From: Melampsora larici-populina 98AG31 | Lineage: Eukaryota; Basidiomycota; Pucciniomycetes; Pucciniales; Melampsoraceae | Assembly (NCBI RefSeq): GCF_000204055.1 | Contig: NW_006768771.1 | Span: 170,145 to 234,144 of the forward strand | Direction: 5' to 3' | DNA length: 64,000 nt | Part shown: positions 1 to 11,062 of the stretch, piece by piece | Layout: every line of letters starts with the position of its first letter | Numbering within the stretch: position 1 is the first letter of the stretch | Translations under genes and position numbers: made by a program | The notes under the pieces: model-generated | What the model was told of the DNA's origin: nothing | The model's input: only the letters and a program-made list of their open reading frames with translations | Databases searched by the model: none

Positions 1-855
1 ATGCGCAACAGCTTTGATCAATTCTTTTTGTATGTTGTTTCTTTTGTTCTTTGTTACGATCTGATTCAATTGTAACTTTTCTCCTTTGTTCTTTCTCCTG
101 ATCTGCTTTGATCACTTGGTTTTTATTTTGTTCTTCATCACAAACTGCTCTGAGAGCTTGTTGTTGTTTTTTCTTTTGTTCTCATTTTGATATGCGTCAT
201 TTACTCGTTATTGTTATTTTTCTCTCTCTGTATCATGTGTCTTTGACACAAAAAATGTCCTGCCTTGCTAGCTCTATTTGTAATCTGTACAATAAAACAT
301 TCAAAAAACAAGGTTTTTGTTTGACTTTGCACAATCAAACCAGTGTGGTTGATCCAAATCCGCTCTTTTGACGAGTTTCTTTCATGATAATATCAAAGTT
401 TTATTTCGTACATGAAGTCAAATTGATAGTAACCCCTCTCAAAACAGAACCATCATTTTGAGGTATGACAAAGCGAGACATCGAAATGTATGATCATTTG
501 CATTTTTTATTTATAAATTGTGATTCAATTAAAAAAGTCTGAACATGGAAACATGAATAAGAAGTACAAAAAACCTGCTTTTTGCAAACCAATCCCTCAT
601 TATCAATGTTGTCGGACTTGAACCCAGCTAAAGCTAATCTGCAGCTATATTCCATTGAATTGGGTTGAATGATACTTGTTTGACAATTTGTTAAAATACC
701 TATTGGGGTTTATATCTGAAAACACTCACTGAAATGTCAGAGGTACGCAAAGTTACACTTATGAAGCAGACCCAAATCGTTTAATTCACAATCAGCTTGT
801 GAAAGATACAATAGATCCAGAAATTAATTCTAGTATGGCATAGTCAACTTACACG
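1..855. other. AT-rich stretch, no gene seen
   Basis: I see no convincing coding region. The short open frames lack family features and are probably chance. It probably contains the 3' flank of the transposase that ends at 856, but I could not find a terminal inverted repeat here matching the one at 2661-2679. Confidence 0.4.
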
Positions 856-2201
856 TCAAAGATATATTGATCCGGCATAAAGGCTACGGATGAGCTCGGG
901 AGTCAGTGCTTCTTCAGCATGACGATAAATCACCTCCACTTCCTCTTCTAGCGACATATTTTCTTGTAGGTCACCACTTCTTCGAAGTCGAGATTTGATG
1001 ATATCAAATGATTTCTCTATTGGATTGCAATCAGGGGCGTATGGCGCAAGGTAGAGTATCCGAACACCAAATTGCTCGCAAAGGTCCTGAACCATTCCAC
1101 CATGATGGATGGGTGCGTTGTCCAGGACAAGCACGCTGTTTTCGGCCGGGTAAGGGTTCATCATTGGAAGCTGATGTAGAAGACATGGTAAATCAGTTTG
1201 ATTCAAAGACAGAATGTATGAATTGTGGTACTTACCAGATGATGTGACAAAAAATACTCTAAATCGTCCCGCAGAATTGAACCCTCCTGAACAATCATTC
1301 CAAGACACCCAGTCAAAGAGATGGCAGGTAACAAAGAAAATCGTCTTGATTGTAGAGTCCGAGGTAGGCGCTTGGTTTGTTCACCTCGTGGTGCTCGAGC
1401 TTTCAGTCGGTAAAGCCTACGAGCTTGGATTGAACTCTCATCTACCAATAAACAATTCAGCACAAAGTTGAATAACAACAACATGATGATTGGTATGCTT
1501 TCTTGATGTGTGATTGTTGAGTCATGAATAGATACATCCAAGACTAAGGTTCGTTCAATTCCACCAAAACCAGTGAGGTTACACACCAGTTGTAAACCTC
1601 ACTGGTTCACAAGGTGATCAGAGCTCTGCACCAGTCAGAGGTTAATCGACACTTGATGATGGAATGTGAACTTATCCTGTTATCTTGAGGTGCATTTATT
1701 CACAACTCTAGGATCACACATCAAGAAAGGGAGCTCACCTAAGAAGACAAGGCATGCCGGATCAATTGATCCAACTTCATATACATACCGTGCTACCTCT
1801 AATTCATCTCGATTTGGGTGGACAGTCTTTGGCACCTTCAAGGTTAGACCCAGACGATCACGAACCTCACGAGCTAGAGTAGGAACCGTGATTTGAATAC
1901 CTCGTTCAATTGCAAGTTGTTGTGCAATCTCGTCAAGATAAAGAGTTGGCTCTGCATCGATGGCATCTTCAATGAATTTACGGTGCTCATTTGACAAAAC
2001 AGTTGGCCTGCCACGAGGATCATAGAAGTCTGGATCCGAGATGACTTGCTGAGTATCATGGAATAGATCGAGCCATCGAGTCAATGAATCGGGCGATACT
2101 GTCATTCCAAGGTCGTCATTGATTGTTTCAAGTGTATTACCGCGAAGAGCCTTGCGGATGACAATGAATTTGACATCGGGCGAGTAAAGGACAAACGGCA
2201 T
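856..2201 (-). CDS. Tc1/mariner (IS630) superfamily DDE transposase
   Basis: Cut-and-paste transposase acting on its own element ends. The model has three exons on the minus strand: 2201-1739, 1441-1236 and 1170-856, with GT..AG introns of 297 and 65 nt. The joined frame is 327 residues with no internal stop. The N-terminal third is a helix-turn-helix region typical of the family. The catalytic triad is visible: D in FLDESSIQ, formed exactly across the first splice, D in VLVLDNAPIHH, and E in NPIEKSFD, with 34 residues between the second D and the E (DD34E). YLAPYAPDCNPIE is the classic box. The first intron holds a 13-bp perfect inverted repeat at 1568-1607. No upstream operon-like context. 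Whether it is active cannot be told, because only one possible terminal repeat (2661-2679) was found. Host domestication is a less likely alternative. Confidence 0.88.
1568..1607. repeat. Perfect 13-bp inverted repeat in transposase intron 1
   Basis: AACCAGTGAGGTT is followed after a 14-nt loop by its exact reverse complement AACCTCACTGGTT. It lies in the 297-nt first intron of the transposase and could form a stem-loop in the pre-mRNA. Confidence 0.7.
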
Positions 2202-2929
2202 CGCGAGAAGGGAACCACTGTGGAAGAAGAAAGAATAAAATCAACAAACGAAAGAAGAATAATTGAGGATTGAGATTGGGACTGACCAGAAGTACTGACA
2301 AATTTGTGGAGAGTCCAAAGAGATCTGGAGAACCAGTTGGTACGAGAGATGAGAGAGGCTATAGGTGGATGATGAAGTCGATAATGAGATCGAGGTCGAG
2401 GTTGAGATAGGTCGAGGTCAATGCGATTGAGAGTTGAGACTGAGATCGGGTCCGATGGGTTATTGCCTGATAATACTGTAAAATCCAACCCTAACTCCCA
2501 TCAACCGCCTAAAAAAAATTCAAAAAAAGCAACCTTATTGAGAACGGCTGTAAGTCAACTTATAATTTATAAATCACCGAGCCACCGTCTTAAAATATAA
2601 GTTTTGTTTTAAGGACATCGAGCATGTCTTAAAACCTAAAAATGTGCCTTAAAAGTCAAACTTGAACCGCCCTAATATAGGCTGATGCCGCTGAGCAAAG
2701 CGTCCGCTGTCACCTGTGGATGGTCGCAACTTTTAGCTTTGAACTTAACGAAGTTGTGTGATTTTTGACTTAAAGGTTGAGTTTTGGACATAACTCGGTT
2801 CACCTTAATTTCGATCAACACATACCACTTCAGTTCACTCGAAGGGTGCCCGCAACTGGTCTGTCGCTACTTATAGTCATTTCACCAACAAACCATCATC
2901 ACGTACGAGGACCTCAAAATTGACTAAAA
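2202..2929. other. Upstream region between transposase and dynein gene
   Basis: No gene seen. It holds a purine-biased GAGATCGAGGT-like degenerate tract (about 2330-2440) upstream of the transposase and the 19-mer at 2661-2679. The rest should be the promoter and 5' UTR of the dynein gene starting at 2930. Confidence 0.4.
2661..2679. repeat. TA-terminated TIR-like 19-mer, copy 1
   Basis: CTTGAACCGCCCTAATATA occurs here and again identically at 15592-15610, where it closes a TA-flanked MITE. Its position about 460 bp upstream of the transposase start makes it a candidate right-hand inverted terminal repeat of that element, but the matching left end was not found. Confidence 0.6.
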
Positions 2930-5900
2930 ATGGATAGACGAAGACAAGATATTGAAGAAAAACGAGCAAAACTAGGTAAGTTCAATCAGGATGAAACACG
3001 CATACATCCAGTCATAACCTTTACTGATTTGCTTGCTTTACCCCATAATTTCATTTTTTTGAATAATAGCCGAACTTCGTCGGGCTCGTGAGGAGAGAAA
3101 GAATAGATTAGACGAAGAACGAGGTACAGGCTCAGCGGTGTGCAACTTGGTCTTATAAGGCTTTCTTAAAAAAAGGTGCTAAAGTTAAACTCTAAACAAC
3201 TTGATAGACATCACCATCTACTACTTCAAGTCAACATGTTCGACCTACACGAGCCGAAATTGATATGTTGGTTTCCGATTTACTCAGTCCTTCTGGTCCT
3301 CCATCTGCTTCTTCTGGTTTAGTTTCTCCTGGAATACAAGCTCCTTTAGGATCTTCTACTAGAGGACTTGGTTTAAGTGGTCGGTTTAGTATTGGTAGAA
3401 GATCAAGTCAGGATAGTCATTCGGGTGGTCAAATAACCAGTACAGAGGTTGAAGCTTCTCCTAGTCACGCTACTTCTTCACTTGATCGCGTAGAGTCTAC
3501 TATCATCACTGGATCGTAAGTTATAATTATTCAAGATATCTTCAAGAAATGGTTAAATCAGAGGTGTTAAATTTGATCGATGTCATTCAATAGCTCTCCT
3601 CTTTCAGCTCTTCCCACTTTCACTGATACATCACAAGATCTATATGAATTCAAACCCAAAGTCAGTCATCCCATCTATCTGGCATCGTAGGTTTAATATT
3701 TATTGGATTCTTTTCTTTTTATTCAGCCCCGAATGCAGTACCAAAAATCAGTTCAAACCGAATCAGTCAGTATCTCGACATCCACTCACTCTCAGATGAT
3801 TGAAGGACAAGATGGAATCACTACAATCAACAATGTAAATGAAGATGAAATGAGAATTAGATTAATAAAAGAAATCGAAGCTGAAAGAATTCAATTAGAA
3901 AAAGAGATCAAAGAAGAACAACGTAGATTAGAAAAAGAGTTGGAAGAGGATAGGTTGAGAGGTTTTTTTCCCTTTCTTTCTTAATTTATATGAAAATGAT
4001 CGATTATTCTTAACGAAGAGTTATATCTTTGCTTTGATTAACTTTGGTTTTGTTTTGAATTTTTTTCGGTTAGGTTTGGATCCAAATACATTAGCTTCAT
4101 TATATTCTGCAACCGAATTTAACGATTTCTTAGAATCTTCATCTAAAATCATTCAACGTGCTTTATCAGATGGATATGATTATTTAAAAGATTATTCAAT
4201 TAATTTTGGTGATGAAGATGGAGCGTGAGTGATTTTACTTTCGAGTATACTTTATCAATGTGTGAATTATTGAAGACTCACTTGTTTGAGATATATTTAG
4301 TGATGATCGGGAAGGGAAAAGGGTTAAACAGACTTGCGTTTTCCATGATGAAAGATTACTTAAGAATCGTAGTGTTACTGATTTGGATTGGTCTTCTAAA
4401 GTATGTAATTTCATCATCTAAACTTGATTTATATGTTCGACATGGATATTTTCTAAATTATTGGACTCTTTCAGAATCATGAACTTAGTTTAGCTTCTTA
4501 TAACAAGAATCCTAGTGGAATTAATGAACCTGATGGAATTGTCTGTATATGGAATTTACATCTGCTTGATCGACCAGAATATACATTTCATTCACAAGTA
4601 TGTCTTCACTTATGACTGGAAGAGCTCTTGCATTTGAATGAGGCTACTTTTCACGGAAACTGACAACAAGCAATTTTAGTCCGATGTACTCTCAGTAACT
4701 TTCTCGCCGTTTCATCCTAACCTGGTGATAGGTGGTACATACTCTGGTCAAATCTTAATGTGGGATATCCGACAACGGAAGCAACTACCCGTTCTAAAGA
4801 CCCCACTGTCCTCATCTGGTCATACACATCCAGTATACTCAATATCAATAGTAGGAACCCAAAACTCGCATAACTTATTATCAATCTCAACAGATGGAAC
4901 GATCTGCTCATGGGTCTTAGATATGTTAGCCCAACCCCAAGATTTGATAGAAGTGATCAATCCAACCCATCATCGTACAGATGAAATGAGTCCGACTTGT
5001 TTTGGATTACCTTCAACAGAATTAAATACGATTTGGTTTGGTACGGAAGAAGGTAACCTTTATGAAGCTAATCGATACGATAGAGCTGGTTTGAAATCAG
5101 GTTTAAATCAAAATTTAGTTTATAAAGGTCATTCTGGACCGATTTTGGGAATCGATTTTCATCCTATGAGTGGACCTGTTGATTTTAGTGATTTGTTTTT
5201 AACTTGTGGTGTGGTAAGCTTTAATATCTTTTTTCAAATATATTTATATATATTGAACTTCTCTACTAATGATTTTTTTTTGTAAAAATCAGGATTGGAC
5301 TGTGAAACTTTGGCGGCCAAAAGGTAATAATAATACAAAAACAGAAACCGAAAGCACATCATCAGTAAACAGATCAGGACCAAGACATTCTACTGGAGCC
5401 ACAAGCGGTGGTGGGAATATGTCAAAAACCCCATCCACATCTGGTGTGGGTGGTAGTAGTGGTGGGGTTGGTGGTGTAGGATCAAATAATCCATCTAATA
5501 CGATTTCACCTATTCATTCATTTGAAGAAGCGGATGATTATATTTTTGATGTTCGATGGCATCCTACTCATCCTGCTGTTTTTGGTACAGTGGATGGATC
5601 TGGAAAATTCAATCTATGGAATCTAAATACAGATATTGAAGTAAGTCAAAATTAATGATGATGATGATGGGTTTTGAAAGAGATCAAATTTGATTGAATG
5701 ATTGTTTTTTCATTTATTGAAATTCATTAGGTTCCTACAGTTTCTACTACTGTTAATCCTACTCAACCTAAAGGTTTGAATAAATTATCTTGGGATAAAA
5801 GAGAAGGAAAGAAAGTAGCCATTGGTAGTAGTGATGGAAAAGTTTACGTATATGTAAGTAAACACATAAACAAAACCGGGTTTTTTTCTATATTGGTTTG

Positions 5901-6051
5901 AAAAGATACTAATATTGAAATCGATTTTTTGAAACAAAAGGATATTGGAGATTTAGCATTACCTAAAGAAAATGAATGGGATCAAATGAGAAAAACTTTT
6001 TCAAATATTGTTGGTAACAATAATAGTATTAGTGCACTTGATGTTCGTTAA
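2930..6051 (+). CDS. Cytoplasmic dynein intermediate chain
   Basis: Non-catalytic subunit of the minus-end microtubule motor. It links the heavy chain to light chains and to dynactin. Exons: 2930-2975, 3070-3137, 3208-3515, 3594-3660, 3727-3961, 4074-4224, 4301-4400, 4475-4597, 4680-5213, 5293-5640, 5731-5853, 5941-6051; all phases fit and give 737 residues. The start [15 protein letters not shown] and the following [11 protein letters not shown] are the family signature that binds p150/Nud[12 protein letters not shown] (about residues 167-177) fits the LC8-type light-chain motif, followed by a Glu/Arg coiled coil. The C-terminal half is a WD40 propeller, with segments such as [23 protein letters not shown] and DWTVKLWR. 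A Gly/Ser-rich insert follows the DWTVKLW segment. The second intron uses the less common donor GTGTGC and the fifth uses GTTTTT; both are needed to keep frame. Confidence 0.95.
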
Positions 6052-7312
6052 TAGAAAATTTTGTATAATAAGATAGTTTTGATTTGATTACAGAGTTTTT
6101 TTGAATAAGTAACACTTTAGCTATTGATCGTTTTTTGGATACTTGAAAGTGCCGAAGCGAATGAGATCGTTGTTTAGAGAACATTGTCTCTTGATACTTT
6201 TTTGTTTTCTTGAATAAAGTATAGGACCAAATCCTTGGTTCCTTTTTTGAGTGAAGACCCTTTGGGCGCTCGTTCCTTCCTCACATTTACTAGGGTTTAA
6301 ACTTTGAATGATACGCTTAAAACAGTCGTATAAAGGTTGAATGATTCTAATCTCAAAAGCTCCTTTCCTCGATCATTACTTATATACATACTGCACACTT
6401 ATGTGAGATAAAATTGGCAATTATACATCGGTATCTTATTTACCTTCTTCATACTTTCTTTCATGAGGCGTTGCAAGCACATGAAACCAAATCGTTGAGT
6501 TTGTGAGTTGAGTATCTTTGGGCGTGTACCGCTCTTTGCAGTAGGGTTGTGATTCAGTTTTGCAAGCTTTATTCTGATTATATCAGACATTTGAATGTGA
6601 GATGATATCCCTGGTGTTCCATCATCATTGTCTCGTTTTGACCTTTGTTGAAACTTTGTTTGATGAAGCCCTTGAACCACATAGAACCACGTTATTTGAT
6701 CATTTCTTGAACAGATATATATATATATATCGTTCAACGCCCTCACCCCTCACATTTAACAAAGGTCTTGGACACTAACCCTACACTGGGGTCGATGCGC
6801 TTTATACAGATGAGCAAGATGCCGTGACATGTTAAAATCCTCACTTGCGGCAAGTCGAAATGAATCCATGTTGTATATGAATCCAAATACACCTGACCAT
6901 CAAGAAGGCGGAGGAGTCCGCAATATTTGGCTCAGTTTCAAACGTGTGCTTAAAGATCTTTGAGTCAGATATATTGATCAGGTGATTTAAATATGATTTC
7001 GAAGAAGATCGAGTGGCCTGATAACCTCGAACTTTTCATAATGCTGATTTCTATTTGATCATGTTTTGAGCTGTTTGTATGTGACGGTGGCTGTTCAGCA
7101 AAATCATGATGGATGTTTGTCGAGGGCAAGATGATGAAGCACTGATGTATCAAATACGATCCGTGGAAGGATCCCACCGTTAGTTAAATCAGATGACAAA
7201 GCTGAGGCACCGAGAGGATCAAATTGGTCACAAGCTCATGATGACTTTGAACATTGTGTTTCTTCGCCTTTGCATTTTGTGTTGAGGGAGGTTGAGGGTG
7301 GAAAGGAGGTGA

Positions 7313-7320
7313 TGACGTCA
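7313..7320. promoter_or_regulatory. Palindromic CRE/ATF site TGACGTCA
   Basis: An exact TGACGTCA, the classic ATF/CREB bZIP target, lies about 510 bp upstream of the small secreted protein start. A stress- or cAMP-linked role is inference only. Confidence 0.4.
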
Positions 7321-7682
7321 TAGAAATACCTGATGTCAATGAAAATGCAGACTGAAAATACTCACAATTGAAATTGGAGAATAGAATGCTTAGTTAAGCT
7401 TAGGCGGGGCTACACGTCAAAGCAAAGCGGTGCGATCAAGATTCAAGAGTCAAGAGTCAAGACTGATCAGTGATCACTCATGATAGAAAAACTCACTCCT
7501 CTCTCGATGATGCTGTTCTATTTCAATCATGAGCGGGCACACGCACCGCCTGTCAGTGTATCTTTGCCTCTACACCGCCACTCGGCGATGTTCAAGTGAG
7601 CAAGAGAGCAAAGTCCATTCAGAAGTTACAACTTGACTCACGAACTGGGCGTACATCAGTATCTCCTCTGCCTGTGGAAAAG

Positions 7683-7689
7683 GTATAAA
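7683..7689 (+). promoter_or_regulatory. TATA-like box of secreted protein gene
   Basis: TATAAAT lies about 145 bp before the ATG at 7832, a reasonable spacing for a strongly regulated fungal gene with a 5' UTR of about 100 nt. Confidence 0.4.
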
Positions 7690-7831
7690 TTCGGCGGACT
7701 CTGGCCTGGTATGAATCATCCGCAGGTCATCCATTGCTCAGATCGTGCTTGATTCCAATCATCTAAATTTTAAAACCCCATCTCATCATCGTGACCATCT
7801 AAAGTCAAATCAAACTAAACCAATTCCAAAC

Positions 7832-8295
7832 ATGTTGTTTCCACGTTTTATCACCTTTGCGCTCATCCTTGCTTTTGCAATGGTCTTCAACGTTGCCATG
7901 GCCGGTCGTAAGTTCAAAATCAAATCCTTGATGCCATTGACATCCTTCATGCATCATGAGTCATCGTTATACTGACTTTTTTTGTAATTAACTTGAAAGC
8001 CTATCCATCCTTCATAACTTCAAGCCAAAATGTGAATTGGAACCAAAACCTATACGCTTGGAATTCCCAATACAACTGTCCAACCTATAATCAGCAACCT
8101 TTGTTTTATTCAGACAATCAATTTTTCTACGAGTTCGCAAATATTCGATACTATGTTCAAGGCTGTAATTTGTCACCCAACATTTGTTTAACATACCCTG
8201 TTAACACGTGGAATCCATTGAGTTACAATGGCTATTCCGCCTGGAGCTGGAATAACCTCAGGCTCCGTTACAATAATGGATGGAACTTCCTTTGA
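7832..8295 (+). CDS. Small secreted protein, candidate effector
   Basis: Exons 7832-7907 and 8000-8295 (92-nt intron) give 123 residues. The start at 7832 is preferred because it opens directly into a signal peptide: a basic residue near the start, then the hydrophobic run FITFALILAFAMVF ending VAMAG at about residue 25. The mature part is about 98 residues, rich in Tyr, Trp, Asn and Gln. It has only three cysteines (C52, C81, C88), and Y50-N51-C52 fits the [YFW]xC motif seen in many rust and mildew secreted candidates. No known domain recognised. The single intron close to the signal-peptide cleavage site is common in fungal effector genes. Predicted secreted; its role at the host interface is inference. 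Confidence 0.75.
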
Positions 8296-10531
8296 GGATG
8301 AAAAGTTTTGTATGTTTTTTCACTTTTGGAAATTGAATGCTCTTTGACAATCAGTTTGCGTTGAAGAACTGGATGTCTAATTTTGTTTCGAGTTCCTTTT
8401 TATTTAGTCATCAATGACAGCTAATCAAATTCAATGGTCAAAACATAGTTTCTCAGGTTTTATTGTCCATGATCCTAGACTTAAACCTGTGAAGGTTGTA
8501 CATGTAGTCCTTGATCCTAAACCTTTGCAGCTCTATTGACTGTCAGTTTCCATGTTTTTCACTTTTTGAATTATCTTGTTCTTGTCGTTTCACCCATTTC
8601 ATACATCATTATCTTGAGAAGGACTCGGTAGTAAACTTGCGAAATGTTTTCTTCTGAGCTCATTTCTTCTGTTTTTTTGTAAAGTCTCACTTATCTCTGT
8701 ATTTTGTATGTGTGTTCGTCTGTGTCTTGAAATCTGTGTTCGGTATCTCAATCTACTTGCACGAGTTAAACATCGAGTCCAAATCCATATCCTATAACCT
8801 TACTTAGGCCAGATGAAGGTGGTGGCGCTGGAATGAGGACATGACTGAAATTTGTGGAGGTGATCAAGTTTGATTAGTGCTTTCAATGTGAAAGACCTGT
8901 TGAATCCTAGGTACATAAAGTTCCACTGCCTTCAGGATGAAAAGAAGGTGCAAAGTCAATATTTTTGATTCGGACATGGATCACAAAATTTGCGGATCAA
9001 CAAAAGAGGAAAAATTTGGGTGAAAGAAGCCTCAAAAGGATCAGGCTGTGGATGATGTTTTTTTCTGCAGATTTAAAACACATGCAGGCATAGTGATGGG
9101 TGTTGATGGCTCAGCTGTCAAACAGGAGTGAAGTAAATGCAGTGGATTGTTCTATATATATTAGTGCTCACTCAAGGTTGTTTTATTTTCTCCAAGTGGT
9201 GGATATCCCTTCATATTTTCTGATAGAACAAGAGATGATTTTGTGAAGAGGCAAGAGAGACTATGAACGACTTATGATATTTAGATTGCTACATGAGGAT
9301 TGTACAACATCTACGCGCGTGGCATGCTCTACTGTGGTGTGTTGAGTTCACACATACATGAGCGTCAAACTGAGTAGCTCATAAATTTTTCACAGTTGTG
9401 TGGAGCGCAAATTCCTCTCTTTGAAAGCATTGAAAGGTAGGGTCTGTTTCTGAATTCATGCTGAGTTTGAAGTTGTGTTTGTGTCTTTTGCATTTTATAC
9501 ACAAGCTTCAACATACCTGAGTTCAGGTAATTTGAGTCATAGCATACTGATATATCGTCCACACACATGTGTTGATGTATTACCTCAAAAAAGCATACAT
9601 AAGTCTTCAAATCGCTGTTCTTGAACCCAAATGAGGTTGTACATGATTGGTAGATGATTATCGGCAAACAGGAGAGTAGCAGGGATCAGTGTTAGATGAT
9701 TTGACTACACCACAAGGCTACAATGATGCAGGGTAAAACTCTCAGATTTGATAAGATTGATTTGGTTTGGATGTTTTCCTTGTAAAATGGACTCGTACGT
9801 ATCCTCAAAAATAACTTTGGTGACTTTATCATGTCGTCGGAATGGAAAGCATTCAATTCAAGCGAGGCATAGTTGGTGGGTGGGATAGCGGGATGGACGC
9901 CGAGGAACGTCTCAATAAGGGGTGAAGCGTGCGCTGGAACGATGGCTTGGCCTGCTGAGAACTGACTGAGCTCACTCAACGGTGCCAATGAGCCGTAAGA
10001 TTGCTAGACTTTGATCTGAGGCAAGGAATGTCAAATTTCCTGGCCGAGGCGATCAATTTCGCCTCGCGGACATCAAATGATCCTCTCCGCGATATAGGCA
10101 GATGAAACGAGATGAAAAATGAGTTCAATCCCTGGACATACATATTACACCATTTTCAAGCCGGCTGCTGGACGATGGATGACACGCTGGTAAACACCAT
10201 CAGCTCATCGTCAATGAACCCGGCTATGGTCAACGCGACGAGTAATCTCGCCTGGTCGGAGCACCTGCATCAAAGCAATCTTCGAAGTTACGACACGCGG
10301 ACATTGCGTAAAGCAAATCAGGTCTTGGAGGTAATGGTCGAAGTTGAGTCTAAGATTTCATCCCGATAACAATCATTTTTGCTCGTCATAAACAGGGTCA
10401 TCTTTTTCCGCAATCTGGCGCTGCAAGGCAAAGATCAGAGAACACACTTCTATCATCACACTCGCGATATCTCTACAACTCGAAGCTGCGTTGTCGAGGG
10501 CTCCGGTTATTCTATCAAGCACTCTACAAAC
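8296..10531. other. Intergenic region, no firm gene
   Basis: No recognisable gene. A 98-codon minus-strand frame at 9692-9988 has a protein-like N-terminal half (Ala/Pro/Leu-rich) but no domain, no clear splice partner and an unconvincing second half. The region just before 10532 is the putative promoter of the secreted HEXXH protein. Confidence 0.35.
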
Positions 10532-11062
10532 ATGAACATATATTTCCTGACTATCACAGCCTTCCATGGCTGCTTCGTCTCTGCCGCCATAAAGTTCACA
10601 CTTGAAAAAAAACCTAACCCAACACCCGACGAGTCCACTGCCTATGTAGCAATCGAAAATTCAATGAACGCAGCAGTGAAGCGATACAACAAGTTCGTGA
10701 TGGCTGAAAAAAGTTTGAAGGTCATGTATGTTCCAAGCGTCCGTACAGCAGATGGTAGTCAAGGCACAGGGACAATCAGGTTCGGCTCCAACGCAGCTTT
10801 TCAAAACGAAAGGACTGCCTTACACGAGATTTCGCATACTTTAGGTGTCGGTCTATCGCCTGGATTCAATAGGAATTGTAAACAAAAAACGTGGTACACT
10901 GCCACAAGCCTTCTTCGAAAAATAGATAAACCAGACTCTCAGATCACATGCGGTGGAGGACATTTTTGGCCATACGGTTTGAACTACGATAATGAGTTCA
11001 GTCAGAAAAATGCAGACAGTCATTGTAGAATGATTCAGGCGATGATAAATGATGGGATGTAA
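10532..11062 (+). CDS. Secreted HEXXH zincin-like protein
   Basis: Intronless frame of 176 residues. The in-frame ATG at 10532 is chosen over the upstream GTG/TTG-type frame start because it opens directly into a signal peptide (MNIYFLTITAFHGCFVSA). The core is TALHEISHTLGVG, with H98-E99-x-x-H102 followed by xxG, the shape of a metzincin/zincin zinc site. The usual third ligand is not obvious. Downstream GGGHFWPYGLNYDNE and a C-terminal ..MIQAMINDGM match, from memory, a domain found in secreted bacterial and fungal proteins next to ricin-type lectin modules; no lectin module is present here. Three cysteines remain in the mature part (C116, C140, C165). Likely an extracellular protease or a degenerate relative. 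The zinc ligands suggest enzymatic activity but do not prove it. Confidence 0.7.
   Translation: MNIYFLTITAFHGCFVSAAIKFTLEKKPNPTPDESTAYVAIENSMNAAVKRYNKFVMAEKSLKVMYVPSVRTADGSQGTGTIRFGSNAAFQNERTALHEISHTLGVGLSPGFNRNCKQKTWYTATSLLRKIDKPDSQITCGGGHFWPYGLNYDNEFSQKNADSHCRMIQAMINDGM

Larger units (their letters stand above)
6052..7831. other. Intergenic region
   Basis: Contains the 3' flank of the dynein gene, an (AT)8 microsatellite at 6715-6730, and the promoter of the secreted-protein gene at 7832. That promoter has a CRE-type site, a TATA-like box and three CAAGAGT-like heptamers near 7443-7463. No further gene recognised. Confidence 0.4.

Noticed and set aside
6399..6746. 115-codon minus frame near the dynein 3' end
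   Set aside because: Begins in an AT microsatellite and has no conserved features.
9692..9988. 98-codon minus frame with protein-like first half
   Set aside because: No domain, no clear donor and acceptor to a partner exon, and the second half loses coding character.
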